Below are positions 10,501-18,095 of a stretch of DNA of 64,000 nucleotides, one piece after another. Origin of the DNA: Actinoplanes sichuanensis. GTDB lineage: Bacteria > Actinomycetota > Actinomycetes > Mycobacteriales > Micromonosporaceae. The notes under the pieces are model-generated. The model saw only the letters and a program-made list of their open reading frames with translations. It made no database searches and was not told where the DNA came from. The stretch is taken from the NCBI RefSeq assembly GCF_033097365.1, contig NZ_AP028461.1, positions 8,494,001-8,558,000 on the forward strand, written 5' to 3'. Position 1 is the first letter of the stretch. Every line of letters starts with the position of its first letter. The position numbers and the translations under genes were made by a program.

Positions 10501-11779
10501 GGTCGGACAGCTCGCGCGCCGCCAGCTGCAACTGCACCAGCTGATCGGTGGTCCGGCCGAGCACGGCGAGACAGAGCGGCTGCACCTCCTCCGGCAGACC
10601 GTCCCGCAGCACCCGGAGTGGCTCCTCCTTCTGCGCCACCACCAGGACCCGCTTGCCGTTCGCCATCAGGTGACAGATCAGGTTGCGGATCGTGTGCGTC
10701 TTGCCGGTGCCCGGCGGGCCCTGCACCGCGACGTTGCGGTGATGCGCCAGGCGGCGGGCGATCGACTCCTGTGCCTCGTTCGTCGGCAGCGGCATGAGCA
10801 GCCGCTCCCCCACCCGCTCCCAGGTCTCCGGGGTGTCCTCGGGCATCAGCAGGCGGCTCGGCTCGTGCGCCACCACGGCGGCCAGCGCACCCACCCGGCC
10901 CTCACCGGTCCCGCTGGTCAGGCCGTTCCGCATGTTCTCCAGGAAGCCGCGGAGCTGCCGCTGCCGCGGACGGGCGAAGAGGACCGCCACGTCCCGGATG
11001 AACGCCTCGGCCGACGGCTTCTCGTCCGTCGCGCCGACCACCGCGCGGTCGAAACCCAGACGGGTCAGCGCTCGCTCGAACAGCTCCCGGCGATCCGTGT
11101 CGTCCCACAGATCGACCTCGACCGCGCCACCCGGGCCGGTCAGCGCGGAGAGCTGCGCCAGATGCCTGTGGTCCAGACCGGCGAGCGCCTCGGTCTGCAG
11201 CCGGGACGAGCCCGCCGGGGAGACCGTGACCAGGGCGCGGTCCGCGTCATACTCGATCAGGACCGGTGTCGCCACCAGCGGATAGCGGACCCGCGTGCCG
11301 TCGATCACGGTCTCCAGGACACCGTGCCCCCAGACCAGCTCGGTGGTGGCGCCCGCCATGTCCAGCTGATGCATCCGGTCGAAGAGCCGACGATGCAGCT
11401 CACGGGTCTGCTCGGTGGCGGCGGTGGCCAGCGACCACGGTCGCCACACCTCGTCGCGCCAGGTCTCGAAGTCGTCACCGGCCTCGTCGAGCCGCGGCTC
11501 CTCGGCGGCCGTCACCTCACCGCGCAACCGACGCCGCAGTGCCGCCGGCACCGGCGCCGGACCGGGCATCTCCGGGCGGCCCACCCGTAGCCACGAGGCG
11601 TCGTCGCCGGCCGGGCCGGTCTGGCAGTCCGGATGCTGGGGAAGAGAGTGCAGCCAATGCGCGTCGGACGGCACGGTCCGGGCCGGCCGCTCCATCTGTG
11701 CCCGCACCGCGAGCAGGTAATCAGCGACCGCCACGGCCCTCTCACGGATCGTGGTCGGCGATTCCCGCTGGTCGGCCAT
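7583..11779 (-). CDS. COG1112-type superfamily 1 helicase with C-terminal PD-(D/E)XK nuclease domain
   Basis: 1398 aa. Walker A is VQGPPGTGKTHTIRN (about residues 353-366) after a roughly 350-residue N-terminal region. Walker B is FDVVIVDEASQADLF, motif III VVVGDDQQIGPQ, motif IV LTEHFRSVPQII, then YTFQGDERDVVLVSMV and INVAASRARDQLWIF: a Upf1/Dna2-like SF1 helicase split by a long insert. The last 120 residues (CESDFEREVLKLLVGRGFRP, AYRIDFVL, LAIECDGDAYQ) form a Vsr/MTES_1575-like endonuclease with E, D and ExD catalytic positions. This architecture is found in single-gene and multi-gene antiphage systems. No adjacent partner in the same orientation is evident. It probably unwinds and cuts foreign or damaged nucleic acid in the cytoplasm; the phage role is inference. 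Confidence 0.88.
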   Translation of the reverse strand: MADQRESPTTIRERAVAVADYLLAVRAQMERPARTVPSDAHWLHSLPQHPDCQTGPAGDDASWLRVGRPEMPGPAPVPAALRRRLRGEVTAAEEPRLDEAGDDFETWRDEVWRPWSLATAATEQTRELHRRLFDRMHQLDMAGATTELVWGHGVLETVIDGTRVRYPLVATPVLIEYDADRALVTVSPAGSSRLQTEALAGLDHRHLAQLSALTGPGGAVEVDLWDDTDRRELFERALTRLGFDRAVVGATDEKPSAEAFIRDVAVLFARPRQRQLRGFLENMRNGLTSGTGEGRVGALAAVVAHEPSRLLMPEDTPETWERVGERLLMPLPTNEAQESIARRLAHHRNVAVQGPPGTGKTHTIRNLICHLMANGKRVLVVAQKEEPLRVLRDGLPEEVQPLCLAVLGRTTDQLVQLQLAARELSDRAATLDKPAEERRVNRLTGNLEEAERELAAAMAGLRLIAESEAQTYQIGGVALLPAEVGGWLRERAVAHGGIPDPISGPAPLTIEEFATLLKLAARLSPEDRAAAMRPLPEISDLPDTEAASAAREKMARTEASLSRLADEGVDMAAVRAEGRAGMTDLLTEVREAVAWLRRREGTWTDRLGRLLDDAHWRTLWNDQVVATENLFAELATLTREVSGHRITMPEPILAEPKLLFTRLTEIRQRFEAGRGLNRLLQPGLYRLADEVRVDGEPLRTVADIEVAQKAVRRSQARQRLGEAWFEWVQRLAIPEPEGGWGDPEIWAGGLLSDAKQSLDFDLNRWPPLARRITVLMPQRELSVDATRLSGVAEVLETLAEVFTMERTVARDRAVADRVAAWPHLAEAWKTLDGWDSAIAEVRRLVLLQPDVMRFDAAYRRLAVAAPEWAAQIGGGEHPVVSGQACLEAWEWRRAQTWFDGVVGDVDPAVLARRVERARDRIRRLTSELVVASAWLEVSRALDDRRRAALADWTTALRKIGKGTGRSAATWQAHAQRAMESAVTAVPVWVMSVDRAIEQFAGGARFDVVIVDEASQADLFALPVLSLAERAVVVGDDQQIGPQLGFVGSVEGLIKRHLTGVPSAEHFDPESSLYDHAVRRSPERILLTEHFRSVPQIIEFSSRNYYDGKIRPLRADRPALPPIQTVHCAEGVRQPIAGYGDVNVEEATALVERVTKIVADPRYDGRTLGVISLLSSSGQAGYLLEQLHEAIGEDEIQARRLRVGDAYTFQGDERDVVLVSMVVSEKDPRIAAFTKRDYHRRINVAASRARDQLWIFHSVRPGALLADDARARLLSYAIDLPSEAAAADPSAHCESDFEREVLKLLVGRGFRPIPQFRIGAYRIDFVLNAPDGRRLAIECDGDAYQGPEQWESDMRRQSVLERVGNCVFVRIRGSVFAREPEVAMRPVWQRVGELEITPV

Positions 11780-11888
11780 CTCCGGAGTGTAGGGCTTGAA
11801 AGCGCCCCATGTTCCGGGGCGGCGCGGGGGCTTCCGGAACCGCTAAGGTGTCGCCGCTGATCTTGCAACTACGGTCCTGAGGAAGCAC

Positions 11889-12782
11889 GTGAATCAAGGT
11901 TGGGCGGAGCGGGACGGTAACGGGCATTACTGGCCCGGGCAGCCGCCTTCGCTCCCGCCGGCGTACTACCCGACACCGGCCGACCCGCTGGTCAGCCCCG
12001 ACTACGAGGGCTGGTGGCGGCGCGGAGTCGCCCTCGCCCGGCAGACCTGGCGGCAGGTGCTGACCGTCCACCTGATCGCCGCCGTGCCGACGACCGCACT
12101 GGTTCTGCCGGCCACCCTCCGGTTCAACGAGGAGACCGCCGCCCTCGGTCTCGTCCCGGGCCGGGCGCTGCCCGACATGACCGAATACCTGCGGGCCGCA
12201 CTTCAACTCGTCGGGGTGAGTGTGGTCGCAAGCCTGATCTCGGCGGTCGCCGTGACGGTCAGCCTTCAGCTGGTCGTGCTGGCCGCCACCGGACGGCCGG
12301 TGAGCATTCCGGTCGCCTTCCGGGTCGGTATCCGCCGGGCGCCCGCGGTCATCGGCTGGGGGCTGCTCGCCGGGTTCGTCTATGCCGGCGCCTTCCTGGC
12401 CTGCTTCCTGCCGATCCTCTATGTCGCGGCCGCACTGATGGTCCTGCCCGTGATCGTCACCCTGGAACGTGGGTCCGGCATCGGCCGCGCCTTCACCCTC
12501 TTCCACGCCGATCTGGGCACGTCCGTCTCACGGGTGGCCACCATGTTCGGTCTGAACCTCGCCGGCATCATCGTGTCGGCGGTGATCGGCGCCGTCGGCC
12601 AGGCCGTGATCGGCGGCTCCGCCGCGACGGTCGGGGCGGCCCTCCTCAACACCGTCGCGGGCCTGGTCATCGGCATCCTTCTGACGCCGCTGCTGGTGAC
12701 CGCCTACGCCGACATGCGGGCCCGCCGCGAACCGTTCTCCACCGCCTACCTGGCCCCCACCCCAGTCGAGGGTCACCGCTAA
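11889..12782 (+). CDS. Multi-pass membrane protein of unknown function
   Basis: 297 aa starting at GTG 11889, preceded by TGAGGAAG as ribosome site. A proline-rich soluble N-terminus (about 45 residues) precedes six or so hydrophobic segments, for example VLTVHLIAAVPTTALVLPA, VSVVASLISAVAVTVSL, VIGWGLLAGFVYAGAFLACF and LNTVAGLVIGILLTPLLV. The layout resembles the membrane domain of the glycerophosphodiester-phosphodiesterase/DUF family common in actinobacteria, but no catalytic domain is present. Divergent from the helicase-nuclease gene, 109 bp away. Function not assigned. Confidence 0.8.
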   Translation: MNQGWAERDGNGHYWPGQPPSLPPAYYPTPADPLVSPDYEGWWRRGVALARQTWRQVLTVHLIAAVPTTALVLPATLRFNEETAALGLVPGRALPDMTEYLRAALQLVGVSVVASLISAVAVTVSLQLVVLAATGRPVSIPVAFRVGIRRAPAVIGWGLLAGFVYAGAFLACFLPILYVAAALMVLPVIVTLERGSGIGRAFTLFHADLGTSVSRVATMFGLNLAGIIVSAVIGAVGQAVIGGSAATVGAALLNTVAGLVIGILLTPLLVTAYADMRARREPFSTAYLAPTPVEGHR

Positions 12783-13248
12783 CCCCGCGGGAACCTTGCG
12801 GCGTTTCCATCGAGGCGCGGGAAGACCGCAACATCGGCCCAACGGTGCACCTTCGCGGAAGGCTCTTCTGAGAACGATCCTGCTTCCCAAGGGGTCGTGG
12901 TGATCCTTCGCCCGCCCCACACCGCCTTCCCCCAGGTCACGGCGGCTGTCCGCACGCACTCCCCTGATTCCGCCCCGGCAACCGGGCGCCGGCCCCCTCC
13001 CATGGGAACGGCAACCAGACGCGCTGCCCCACCCACGCTCCCGTGGGCGACGGCGACCAGCGGCCCGCCCCGCCCTACACGTTGAACCGGACCGGCCTGA
13101 TGGCCGGTCCGGTTCGCGTTGGGCGGGCTGGCGGCTGGCCCGCCTTCCGCTGAGCGGGTCGGTCGGTCCGGCGGCTGCCGGGCCGGAATGGTCGGGGCGA
13201 CGGCTGCCCGGCCGGAATGCTCAGGGCGGCACGTGCGCCGCGGGCCGG
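12783..13248. other. Intergenic region with terminator and decayed repeat
   Basis: 466 bp between the membrane-protein gene and a convergent hypothetical gene. No supported CDS; proline-rich frames here look like chance GC-rich frames. It contains the hairpin at 13084-13115 and, at about 13170-13229, two imperfect copies of a roughly 30-bp GC-rich unit (GGCTGCC-GGCCGGAATG-TC). Confidence 0.5.
13084..13115. terminator. 14-bp perfect hairpin
   Basis: Perfect inverted repeat: GAACCGGACCGGCC (13084-13097), loop TGAT, GGCCGGTCCGGTTC (13102-13115). It sits between two convergent genes, so it can act as a bidirectional terminator, although it is 300 bp from the plus-strand gene. Confidence 0.65.
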
Positions 13249-13917
13249 TCAGGGGAACTGCATCCGCCGCGGGCGTGGGATCACCGGCGGCGGGAGCGGC
13301 AGGTCATCGAGGTGGCTCCAGCTCAGCGTGCCGTTGTCGGTGGACTTGATTTCGCCGAGGCAGGCTCGGAGCAGACCCAGGTTGGGGGCGCCCGCATAGC
13401 CGGCGATGACGACCTCCGGCTGCGGCGCGATCCGGGCGATGGCCGCGCAGATCTTGGCCACCTCCCGCTCGTCGACCGCGTCCAGCGGCAACGGCGCCTC
13501 GACCGGCGACCGGCGCCAAGGCGGCCCGAACCGGCGCAGCAACTCGCGGGCTAGACGGCCGAACGAACGGCCCACCTCGGCGTCGCGCATCGAGAGCCGG
13601 GCGGACTGGCCGTAGCACCAGGGCACCACGACGTGACCATTGATCAGAACCAACTGGTAGACCGAACGCGGCACGCTGATGATCTCCGCGCCGGGCAAGG
13701 TCCCCAGAAAGAGGACCAGTTCCTCATAAGGCAGAGGCCATCGAGGATTCGCCAGCACACGCTCCATGGTCTGGGTCATGGCTGGATGAGCGTGAACCTC
13801 ACGGTCGATCGCCGTGCTCAGGGCCTCTGGCACCCGGGTCCATAGTTCGTCCGCGACCTTGTCGCCGAACTGCTCGATCAGCCATTCACTCGGACCGACG
13901 AGAACGTCTGGACGCAT
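13249..13917 (-). CDS. Hypothetical protein, 222 aa
   Basis: Not recognised. A soluble protein with no signal peptide or membrane segment. Recognisable stretches are SEWLIEQFGDKVADELWTRV, PLPYEELVLFLGTLPGAEII and a Trp/Cys/Tyr motif VVVPWCYGQSARLSMRDAEVG; the C-terminus is proline and arginine rich. Codon use is typical of the genome (high GC at third positions), so it is a real gene. It borders a 720-bp AT-richer gap and several orphan genes, suggesting an accessory location. The ATG at 13917 has no strong ribosome site. Confidence 0.7.
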   Translation of the reverse strand: MRPDVLVGPSEWLIEQFGDKVADELWTRVPEALSTAIDREVHAHPAMTQTMERVLANPRWPLPYEELVLFLGTLPGAEIISVPRSVYQLVLINGHVVVPWCYGQSARLSMRDAEVGRSFGRLARELLRRFGPPWRRSPVEAPLPLDAVDEREVAKICAAIARIAPQPEVVIAGYAGAPNLGLLRACLGEIKSTDNGTLSWSHLDDLPLPPPVIPRPRRMQFP

Positions 13918-14639
13918 TCCCCACCACCACCGTCCGTGATGCCGACGTCACTGCTGGCTAGAAGAGTTGCACTTTCATTGATCGACTGGAAGAGGGAAGA
14001 ACGAGATCACAACAACGAGCATGAATGAAATCGAACATGTCGATCAGCGCTTGGCCACAACGATGGAGCGGCGGGTCGGCGAGACGCCAAACATGCAACT
14101 TGCGCGGCGGACCACAGGCGCAACTTGCATGCCTGTTTCGCTATTCGCCAGTAACCGATATTCAACACGGGAGATATTTCCAAGTGGTGACGCGCACGCA
14201 AACAATCGCTCACACCGCGTGATCAAATACCTCGCCACCAGCGAATCGTCCGACCACTGCAGCAAGATCGAGATAGCCCACTACCCGATGAGAGAGCTGA
14301 AATGAATTGCAGTACACGCGTCCGTTTTCACGTGAACGCCGCCGAGGGTGCTCCTCGGCGCCCCTGACCCGCAAGGGACATCCGTCAAGTGTCAGATACC
14401 CGTCAGATCACCGCCGGAGATGCCGAGGTGGGCGGGTAAACGCTCTCCGAGCCAAGAGCACGACTACTCCTGAAGTCCGACTTATCGGAACCTTCGCCTG
14501 TAGGCGATTGGCAACCTTCACGGCTTTCATCTCCGGCTAACCTCGACAACCGACTTCAAACCCAGCCTGCGGTAGATTTGCGACAACCATCAAAAGTGCG
14601 GCGGATCGATTCCGGCCACCCTATTTGGCGCGCCGCCAA
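13918..14639. other. AT-richer gap of 722 bp with inverted repeats
   Basis: No convincing gene. Base composition is clearly lower in GC than the flanks, and the one open frame of note (14021-14305) has codon use unlike the genome. It contains the inverted repeat at 14092-14131. It could be a remnant of transferred DNA, a regulatory region or an unrecognised RNA gene. Confidence 0.5.
14092..14131. repeat. 14-bp imperfect inverted repeat around a 12-bp spacer
   Basis: Arms CATGCAACTTGCGC (14092-14105) and GCGCAACTTGCATG (14118-14131). They are complementary except for the central base, and both contain GCAACTTGC as a direct repeat. It is the most structured element in this non-coding stretch. 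Confidence 0.6.
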
Positions 14640-15095
14640 TTAGTGATGGGCGGCCGGTTGAAATGGCAGCCACGTCTCGCGATCCTCGACATACGGAGTG
14701 ACGTTCTCCGGAAACCAGACCAGCCGCTTGGTCCCGGCCGCGGCGCCGAGCAGGAAGTCGTAACCGCGCACCAGCGCCACCGGCACCGACGACACCCCGG
14801 CCAATTCAGTGAAGAGCGCCCGGGCCTCGGCCAGCTGCCGCCCTCGGTCACCGATAGTGATCCCCAGGTCGAGGACCAGCGGGAACACGTCGAGAAACGA
14901 CGGCTCGCCGGGATCCGCCATCTCGTTGGCGCGCAGCTCGCCGCCGACCGCGCCGCCGTCCGGCAGCGGCCGGGACAGGAAGGTCTCACCGCGCCCGCCG
15001 CGAATCACCGTCATACCGACCGCCGGCCCGATCTCCGCGGCGAACTCGGCCGCACTGTGCCCCGAATGAAAGTAGACGTGCTCCTGAGTGGACAT
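14640..15095 (-). CDS. Hypothetical protein, 151 aa
   Basis: Start chosen at ATG 15095, preceded by GGGAGGG, rather than an upstream frame extension. The sequence opens STQEHVYFHSGHSAAEFAAEIGPAVGM, and contains VFPLVLDLGITIGDRGRQL and LVRGYDFLLGAAAGTKRLVWFPENV. Soluble, with no family recognised. It follows a 65-aa gene with only four bases between stop and start, so the two are translationally coupled. The small size and partner arrangement resemble immunity-type pairs, but nothing in the sequence proves that. Confidence 0.65.
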   Translation of the reverse strand: MSTQEHVYFHSGHSAAEFAAEIGPAVGMTVIRGGRGETFLSRPLPDGGAVGGELRANEMADPGEPSFLDVFPLVLDLGITIGDRGRQLAEARALFTELAGVSSVPVALVRGYDFLLGAAAGTKRLVWFPENVTPYVEDRETWLPFQPAAHH

Positions 15096-15099
15096 CGCG

Positions 15100-15297
15100 T
15101 CAACCCTCCCGCGCATCCGAGAGGTCGGAAACGGCCTCGTCGAGTCGCCGGTGCGCCGGATCAGGCCGATCCGGGCCGACCCGGTCACCGACATCACCGA
15201 CCTCACCCGGGTCGCGCCACTCGTCGATCAACCGACCGCCCTCGCCCGGGTCGCGCCCGATGAAGCCGCCGAAACCGAGGTTCCGTCCGTCCAGCAT
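15100..15297 (-). CDS. Small hypothetical protein, 65 aa
   Basis: Starts at ATG 15297 after a strong GAGGAGG ribosome site and ends four bases before the start of the 151-aa gene. It is acidic and glycine/aspartate rich (GRNLGFGGFIGRDPGEGG, EWRDPGEVGDVGDRVG). No family recognised. The strong ribosome site and coupling to the next gene are the main reasons to call it real. Confidence 0.5.
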   Translation of the reverse strand: MLDGRNLGFGGFIGRDPGEGGRLIDEWRDPGEVGDVGDRVGPDRPDPAHRRLDEAVSDLSDAREG

Positions 15298-15377
15298 TCC
15301 GCCTCCTCATTCACCGTGATGACTTCGCGGCGAACGGTAGCGAGATTGCCCGCACCTTGGGGAAGGCCTGTGGATAA

Positions 15378-15701
15378 CTACTCTCCGTGCGACCCGACGG
15401 TGTCCCACGACGACCGGAAGAGGCCCGGCGGCAGGTCCCATTCACGCAGCACAGCGAGCAGTTCAGCCGGATCGGCAGCGGCCGCTTGCCGGAGCAGTAT
15501 CGCTTGCAGATCGTGATCGTGACCTTCCAGGTGGTCGGCTTCGAACTCCCAGTGCGCGACGACGAAACCGGACGCCTCCGGAACGATGTGCACGAACGAC
15601 CACCGATGTGGGCGGGAGGCCGGCACCCGTACGCCGAGCCGCCGCCCCAGACGCAGCGCGGTCAGCTCCGCGGCCGGCCACTCCCATTCACCCTCGCCCA
15701 T
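15378..15701 (-). CDS. Hypothetical protein, 107 aa
   Basis: Small soluble protein rich in Trp and His (GEGEWEWPAAELTALRLG, PHRWSFVHIVPEASGFVVAHWEFEADHLEGHDHDL). Unrecognised. It is divergent from the helicase gene at 15752, with 50 bp between the starts. A TAGCCT box nine bases upstream of the ATG could give a very short leader. Confidence 0.6.
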   Translation of the reverse strand: MGEGEWEWPAAELTALRLGRRLGVRVPASRPHRWSFVHIVPEASGFVVAHWEFEADHLEGHDHDLQAILLRQAAAADPAELLAVLREWDLPPGLFRSSWDTVGSHGE

Positions 15702-15739
15702 GATCCGGGGAGGCTACCGGTTCTGTCGGAGGCGGGCGC

Positions 15740-15745
15740 TACCGT
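15740..15745 (+). promoter_or_regulatory. TACCGT -10-like box, leaderless start of helicase gene
   Basis: TACCGT, six bases, then ATG at 15752, with no Shine-Dalgarno. The same hexamer at the same spacing precedes the next gene (17060-17065), and TACGGT precedes the third (18083-18088). Confidence 0.5.
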
Positions 15746-15751
15746 GCCGGA

Positions 15752-17056
15752 ATGGGTTCGAACACGCTCGTCAGCCCGGCCGAGGAGGCCGCGACAGTCA
15801 TCGCCGCGGTCCTGCGCGATCTCACCGAGGGTGATCACCGCGGGGTGGTGGTCGACTCCCCACCCGGCGCCGGCAAGTCGACGCTCGTGGTGCGGGCGGC
15901 CGGGGAGCTGGCCGCCACCGGCGAGCCACTGATGATCGTCGCGCAGACCAACGAGCAGGTGGACGACCTGATCGAGCGTCTCGGGGCCCGCTCACCGGAG
16001 CTACGGGTGGGTCGGTTGTCGGCTGTCGACTACGAGCCGACGCCACGGGTCCGGGCGCATCCAGGGTGCCGGGTGGCGGCAAAGGTCGCCGATCTGGGGT
16101 CACCACCGGTCACCATCGGCACGGCGGCCAAGTGGGCCACGGTCACCGAGGGCACCTGGCCGTGGGCGATCGTCGACGAGGCGTATCAGATGCGGTCCGA
16201 TGCTCTTCTGCGTGTCGCGCCACGGTTCGCCCGCGCCCTGTTCGTCGGCGATCCGGGTCAGCTCGACCCGTTCTCCACCGTGGAGGTGGAGCGGTGGATC
16301 GGCCTGTCCTGGGATCCGATGCAGAGCGCGGTGGCAGTGTTGCTGCGGCACAATCCGGAGCTGCCGGTGCATCGCCTGCCGGTGTCGTGGCGCCTGCCCG
16401 CGTCGGCGGCGCCGGTCGTCGCGCAGGCGTTCTACCCGTTCACCGGGTTCCGTTCGGGGACCGGGCCGGGTGATCGCACACTCGCCTTCGAGCAGCCCGC
16501 GCGGGACGCGTTCGACGCGGTGCTGGATTCCGCGGCCGCGACCGGGTGGGGGTTGCACGAGTTGGCCGAGCGCTTCACCGTGCGTACCGACGCGGAAGCC
16601 GCCGCCGCCTGCGCGACGCTCGCCGCACGGGCCTTGACCAGGGAGGGCGTCGCGTCCTCGGAGTCCGGGACCGGCCGGCTGACGCCGGACCGGATCGCCG
16701 TCGGAGCCGCCCACCGCGACCAGGTCGCGGTGATCCGTTCGTTGTTGCCAGCGGAGGCGGCCGAGGTCACCGTGGACACGGCAAACAGGTTGCAGGGCCG
16801 GGAGTACGACTTGACGGTGGTCCTGCACCCGCTCTCCGGCCGGCGTGACGCGACCGCCTTCCACCTGGAGTCGGGGCGTCTCTGCGTGCTGACGTCACGG
16901 CACCGGCACTCGTGTGTGGTGGTGGCCCGAGCCGGCATAGCCGAGTTGCTCGACGCGCACCCGTCGACCGAGCCGGTGCACCTGAATGTTCCCGTGAAAT
17001 TTCCGGACGGATGGGAGGCTAATCAATCGATGCTCGCCCATCTATACCGTCCGTGA
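15752..17056 (+). CDS. Superfamily 1 helicase / AAA ATPase (first gene of helicase-beta-PrimPol trio)
   Basis: 434 aa compact SF1 helicase-like ATPase. Walker A VVDSPPGAGKSTLVVRAA (about residues 33-50), Walker B WAIVDEAYQM, motif III LFVGDPGQLDPF, motif IV HRLPVSWRLPASAAPVV, motif V VDTANRLQGREYDLTVVLHP and motif VI CVLTSRHRHSCVVVA. It lacks the large insertions of UvrD or RecD, so it is a minimal Upf1-like core. It is followed after 15 bp by a beta-family gene and then a primase-polymerase gene, all on the plus strand. Probably a nucleic-acid translocase; a defence role is inferred from the company it keeps. Confidence 0.85.
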   Translation: MGSNTLVSPAEEAATVIAAVLRDLTEGDHRGVVVDSPPGAGKSTLVVRAAGELAATGEPLMIVAQTNEQVDDLIERLGARSPELRVGRLSAVDYEPTPRVRAHPGCRVAAKVADLGSPPVTIGTAAKWATVTEGTWPWAIVDEAYQMRSDALLRVAPRFARALFVGDPGQLDPFSTVEVERWIGLSWDPMQSAVAVLLRHNPELPVHRLPVSWRLPASAAPVVAQAFYPFTGFRSGTGPGDRTLAFEQPARDAFDAVLDSAAATGWGLHELAERFTVRTDAEAAAACATLAARALTREGVASSESGTGRLTPDRIAVGAAHRDQVAVIRSLLPAEAAEVTVDTANRLQGREYDLTVVLHPLSGRRDATAFHLESGRLCVLTSRHRHSCVVVARAGIAELLDAHPSTEPVHLNVPVKFPDGWEANQSMLAHLYRP

Positions 17057-17061
17057 CGGTA
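17045..17061. promoter_or_regulatory. TACCGT-N5-ACGGTA palindrome upstream of beta-family gene
   Basis: Perfect 6-bp inverted repeat with a 5-bp spacer. It overlaps the end of the helicase gene and the presumed -10 box at 17060-17065, and is a possible operator. Confidence 0.45.
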
Positions 17062-17065
17062 CCGT
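17060..17065 (+). promoter_or_regulatory. TACCGT -10-like box, leaderless start of beta-family gene
   Basis: TACCGT followed by six bases and the ATG at 17072. Same hexamer and spacing as upstream of the helicase gene. Confidence 0.5.
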
Positions 17066-17071
17066 TGGCGA

Positions 17072-18076
17072 ATGAAGCGCGACCGGGTGTATCACCCGAT
17101 CCTGCGGCCCCGCCGGGGTGAGTTCACCGCCCTGGCACACCTGTCGGCGGAGGAGGCCGATCGGGTCGTACCCATTGTGGAGCTGGAGCCGGACGGCGTC
17201 GTCTTTCCGCTGGTCCGCGAGCTACGACCACGTGTCCGCGCCTTAGCCGTCGACTTCGGCGAGGTGCCGGAGCAGGCCGCCGGGCCGGAGCCACTCGCCG
17301 AGCGGCTGACCGGGGTCGGCCTGGTCATGGTCCCGGTGATGCGGCCGCACGAGAGCAGTCTGCGCCTGGCCGAGCACGGCCGGGCCGCGCGATTGCACCG
17401 GCAGGGCGCCGTGCTACGCCTGCGGCCGCACGCGGATGCCGGCAGTCCGACCCAGGCGGACGCCGTCACGGAGCGTCTGCTGCGCGCCGCCGCCCTCGAT
17501 CCCGGCGAGATCGATCTGTTGATCGACCTGGCCGAGACGGCCTGCCTGGCACACGCCGCCGAGGTGGAGGACCGGGCCCGCCGGGTGCTGCGCTGGGCCC
17601 GGGGCGCGCCGTGGCGTTCGGTGAGCGTGGCCTCCGGCGCGATGCCGCCGAACCTGGACGACCTGCCGACCGACCGGCCGGTGCCGCTGGGCCGGCTCGA
17701 CGCGGGGCTCTGGGAGCGACTCGGCGACCCGAGCCTGGGTTATGCCGACTACGGCGTCACGTCCCCGGTCCGACGCCGCGGGGTTCAGCATCACCGGCAA
17801 CTTCCGACTCTGCGGTACACCACCGAGAAGGAGTGGTGGATCTACCGCTGGGCGCGGCGGGGCGGCCGCAGCGACGACAGATGCCACGACCTGTGCCGGA
17901 CTCTGGTGACCTCACCGCAGTGGCCGTCGATCGGGGCCCGGTTCTCCTGGGGTGACGCCGAGATCGCGAAGCGGGCCCGCACCGCCCGGGGCGCCGGCAG
18001 CTCGGCCAGCTGGATCGCGTGGAGCACCTCGCACCACATCGCACATGTCCTGCGCACTCTGCCCGAGGGCCGATAA
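17072..18076 (+). CDS. Beta-family protein (T4-beta-like, PF14350 type)
   Basis: 334 aa. The opening RDRVYHPILRPRRGEFTALAHL followed by RVVPIVELEP, then VPVMRPHE, IDLLIDLAET, SVSVASGAMPPNLDDLP, WERLGDPSLGYADYGVTSP and YTTEKEWWIYRW matches the pattern of the beta-protein family: repeated short beta-alpha units with conserved K-P-x-L-x-x-x-x-G-E start. Members are often found in phage-defence neighbourhoods, usually beside nucleases or helicases; the biochemical function is unknown. Located 15 bp after the helicase and 19 bp before the primase-polymerase gene, apparently with its own leaderless start. Confidence 0.8.
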   Translation: MKRDRVYHPILRPRRGEFTALAHLSAEEADRVVPIVELEPDGVVFPLVRELRPRVRALAVDFGEVPEQAAGPEPLAERLTGVGLVMVPVMRPHESSLRLAEHGRAARLHRQGAVLRLRPHADAGSPTQADAVTERLLRAAALDPGEIDLLIDLAETACLAHAAEVEDRARRVLRWARGAPWRSVSVASGAMPPNLDDLPTDRPVPLGRLDAGLWERLGDPSLGYADYGVTSPVRRRGVQHHRQLPTLRYTTEKEWWIYRWARRGGRSDDRCHDLCRTLVTSPQWPSIGARFSWGDAEIAKRARTARGAGSSASWIAWSTSHHIAHVLRTLPEGR

Positions 18077-18082
18077 TTGTCG

Positions 18083-18088
18083 TACGGT
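18083..18088 (+). promoter_or_regulatory. TACGGT -10-like box, leaderless start of PrimPol gene
   Basis: TACGGT, seven bases, ATG at 18096; no Shine-Dalgarno. Third member of the set at 15740 and 17060. Confidence 0.45.
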
Positions 18089-18095
18089 TGTTCTA

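Noticed and set aside
8513..11590. 1025-codon plus-strand open frame inside the helicase-nuclease gene
   Set aside because: Antisense shadow; the minus-strand frame has all helicase motifs, and this one reads as Arg/His/Gln/Pro-rich noise.
12897..13085. 62-codon proline-rich frame ending at the 13084 hairpin
   Set aside because: Its position before a terminator is tempting, but composition, lack of ribosome site and low complexity argue against coding.
14021..14305. 94-codon frame in the AT-rich gap
   Set aside because: Third-position composition is unlike genes of this genome, there is no ribosome site, and it runs through the inverted repeat.
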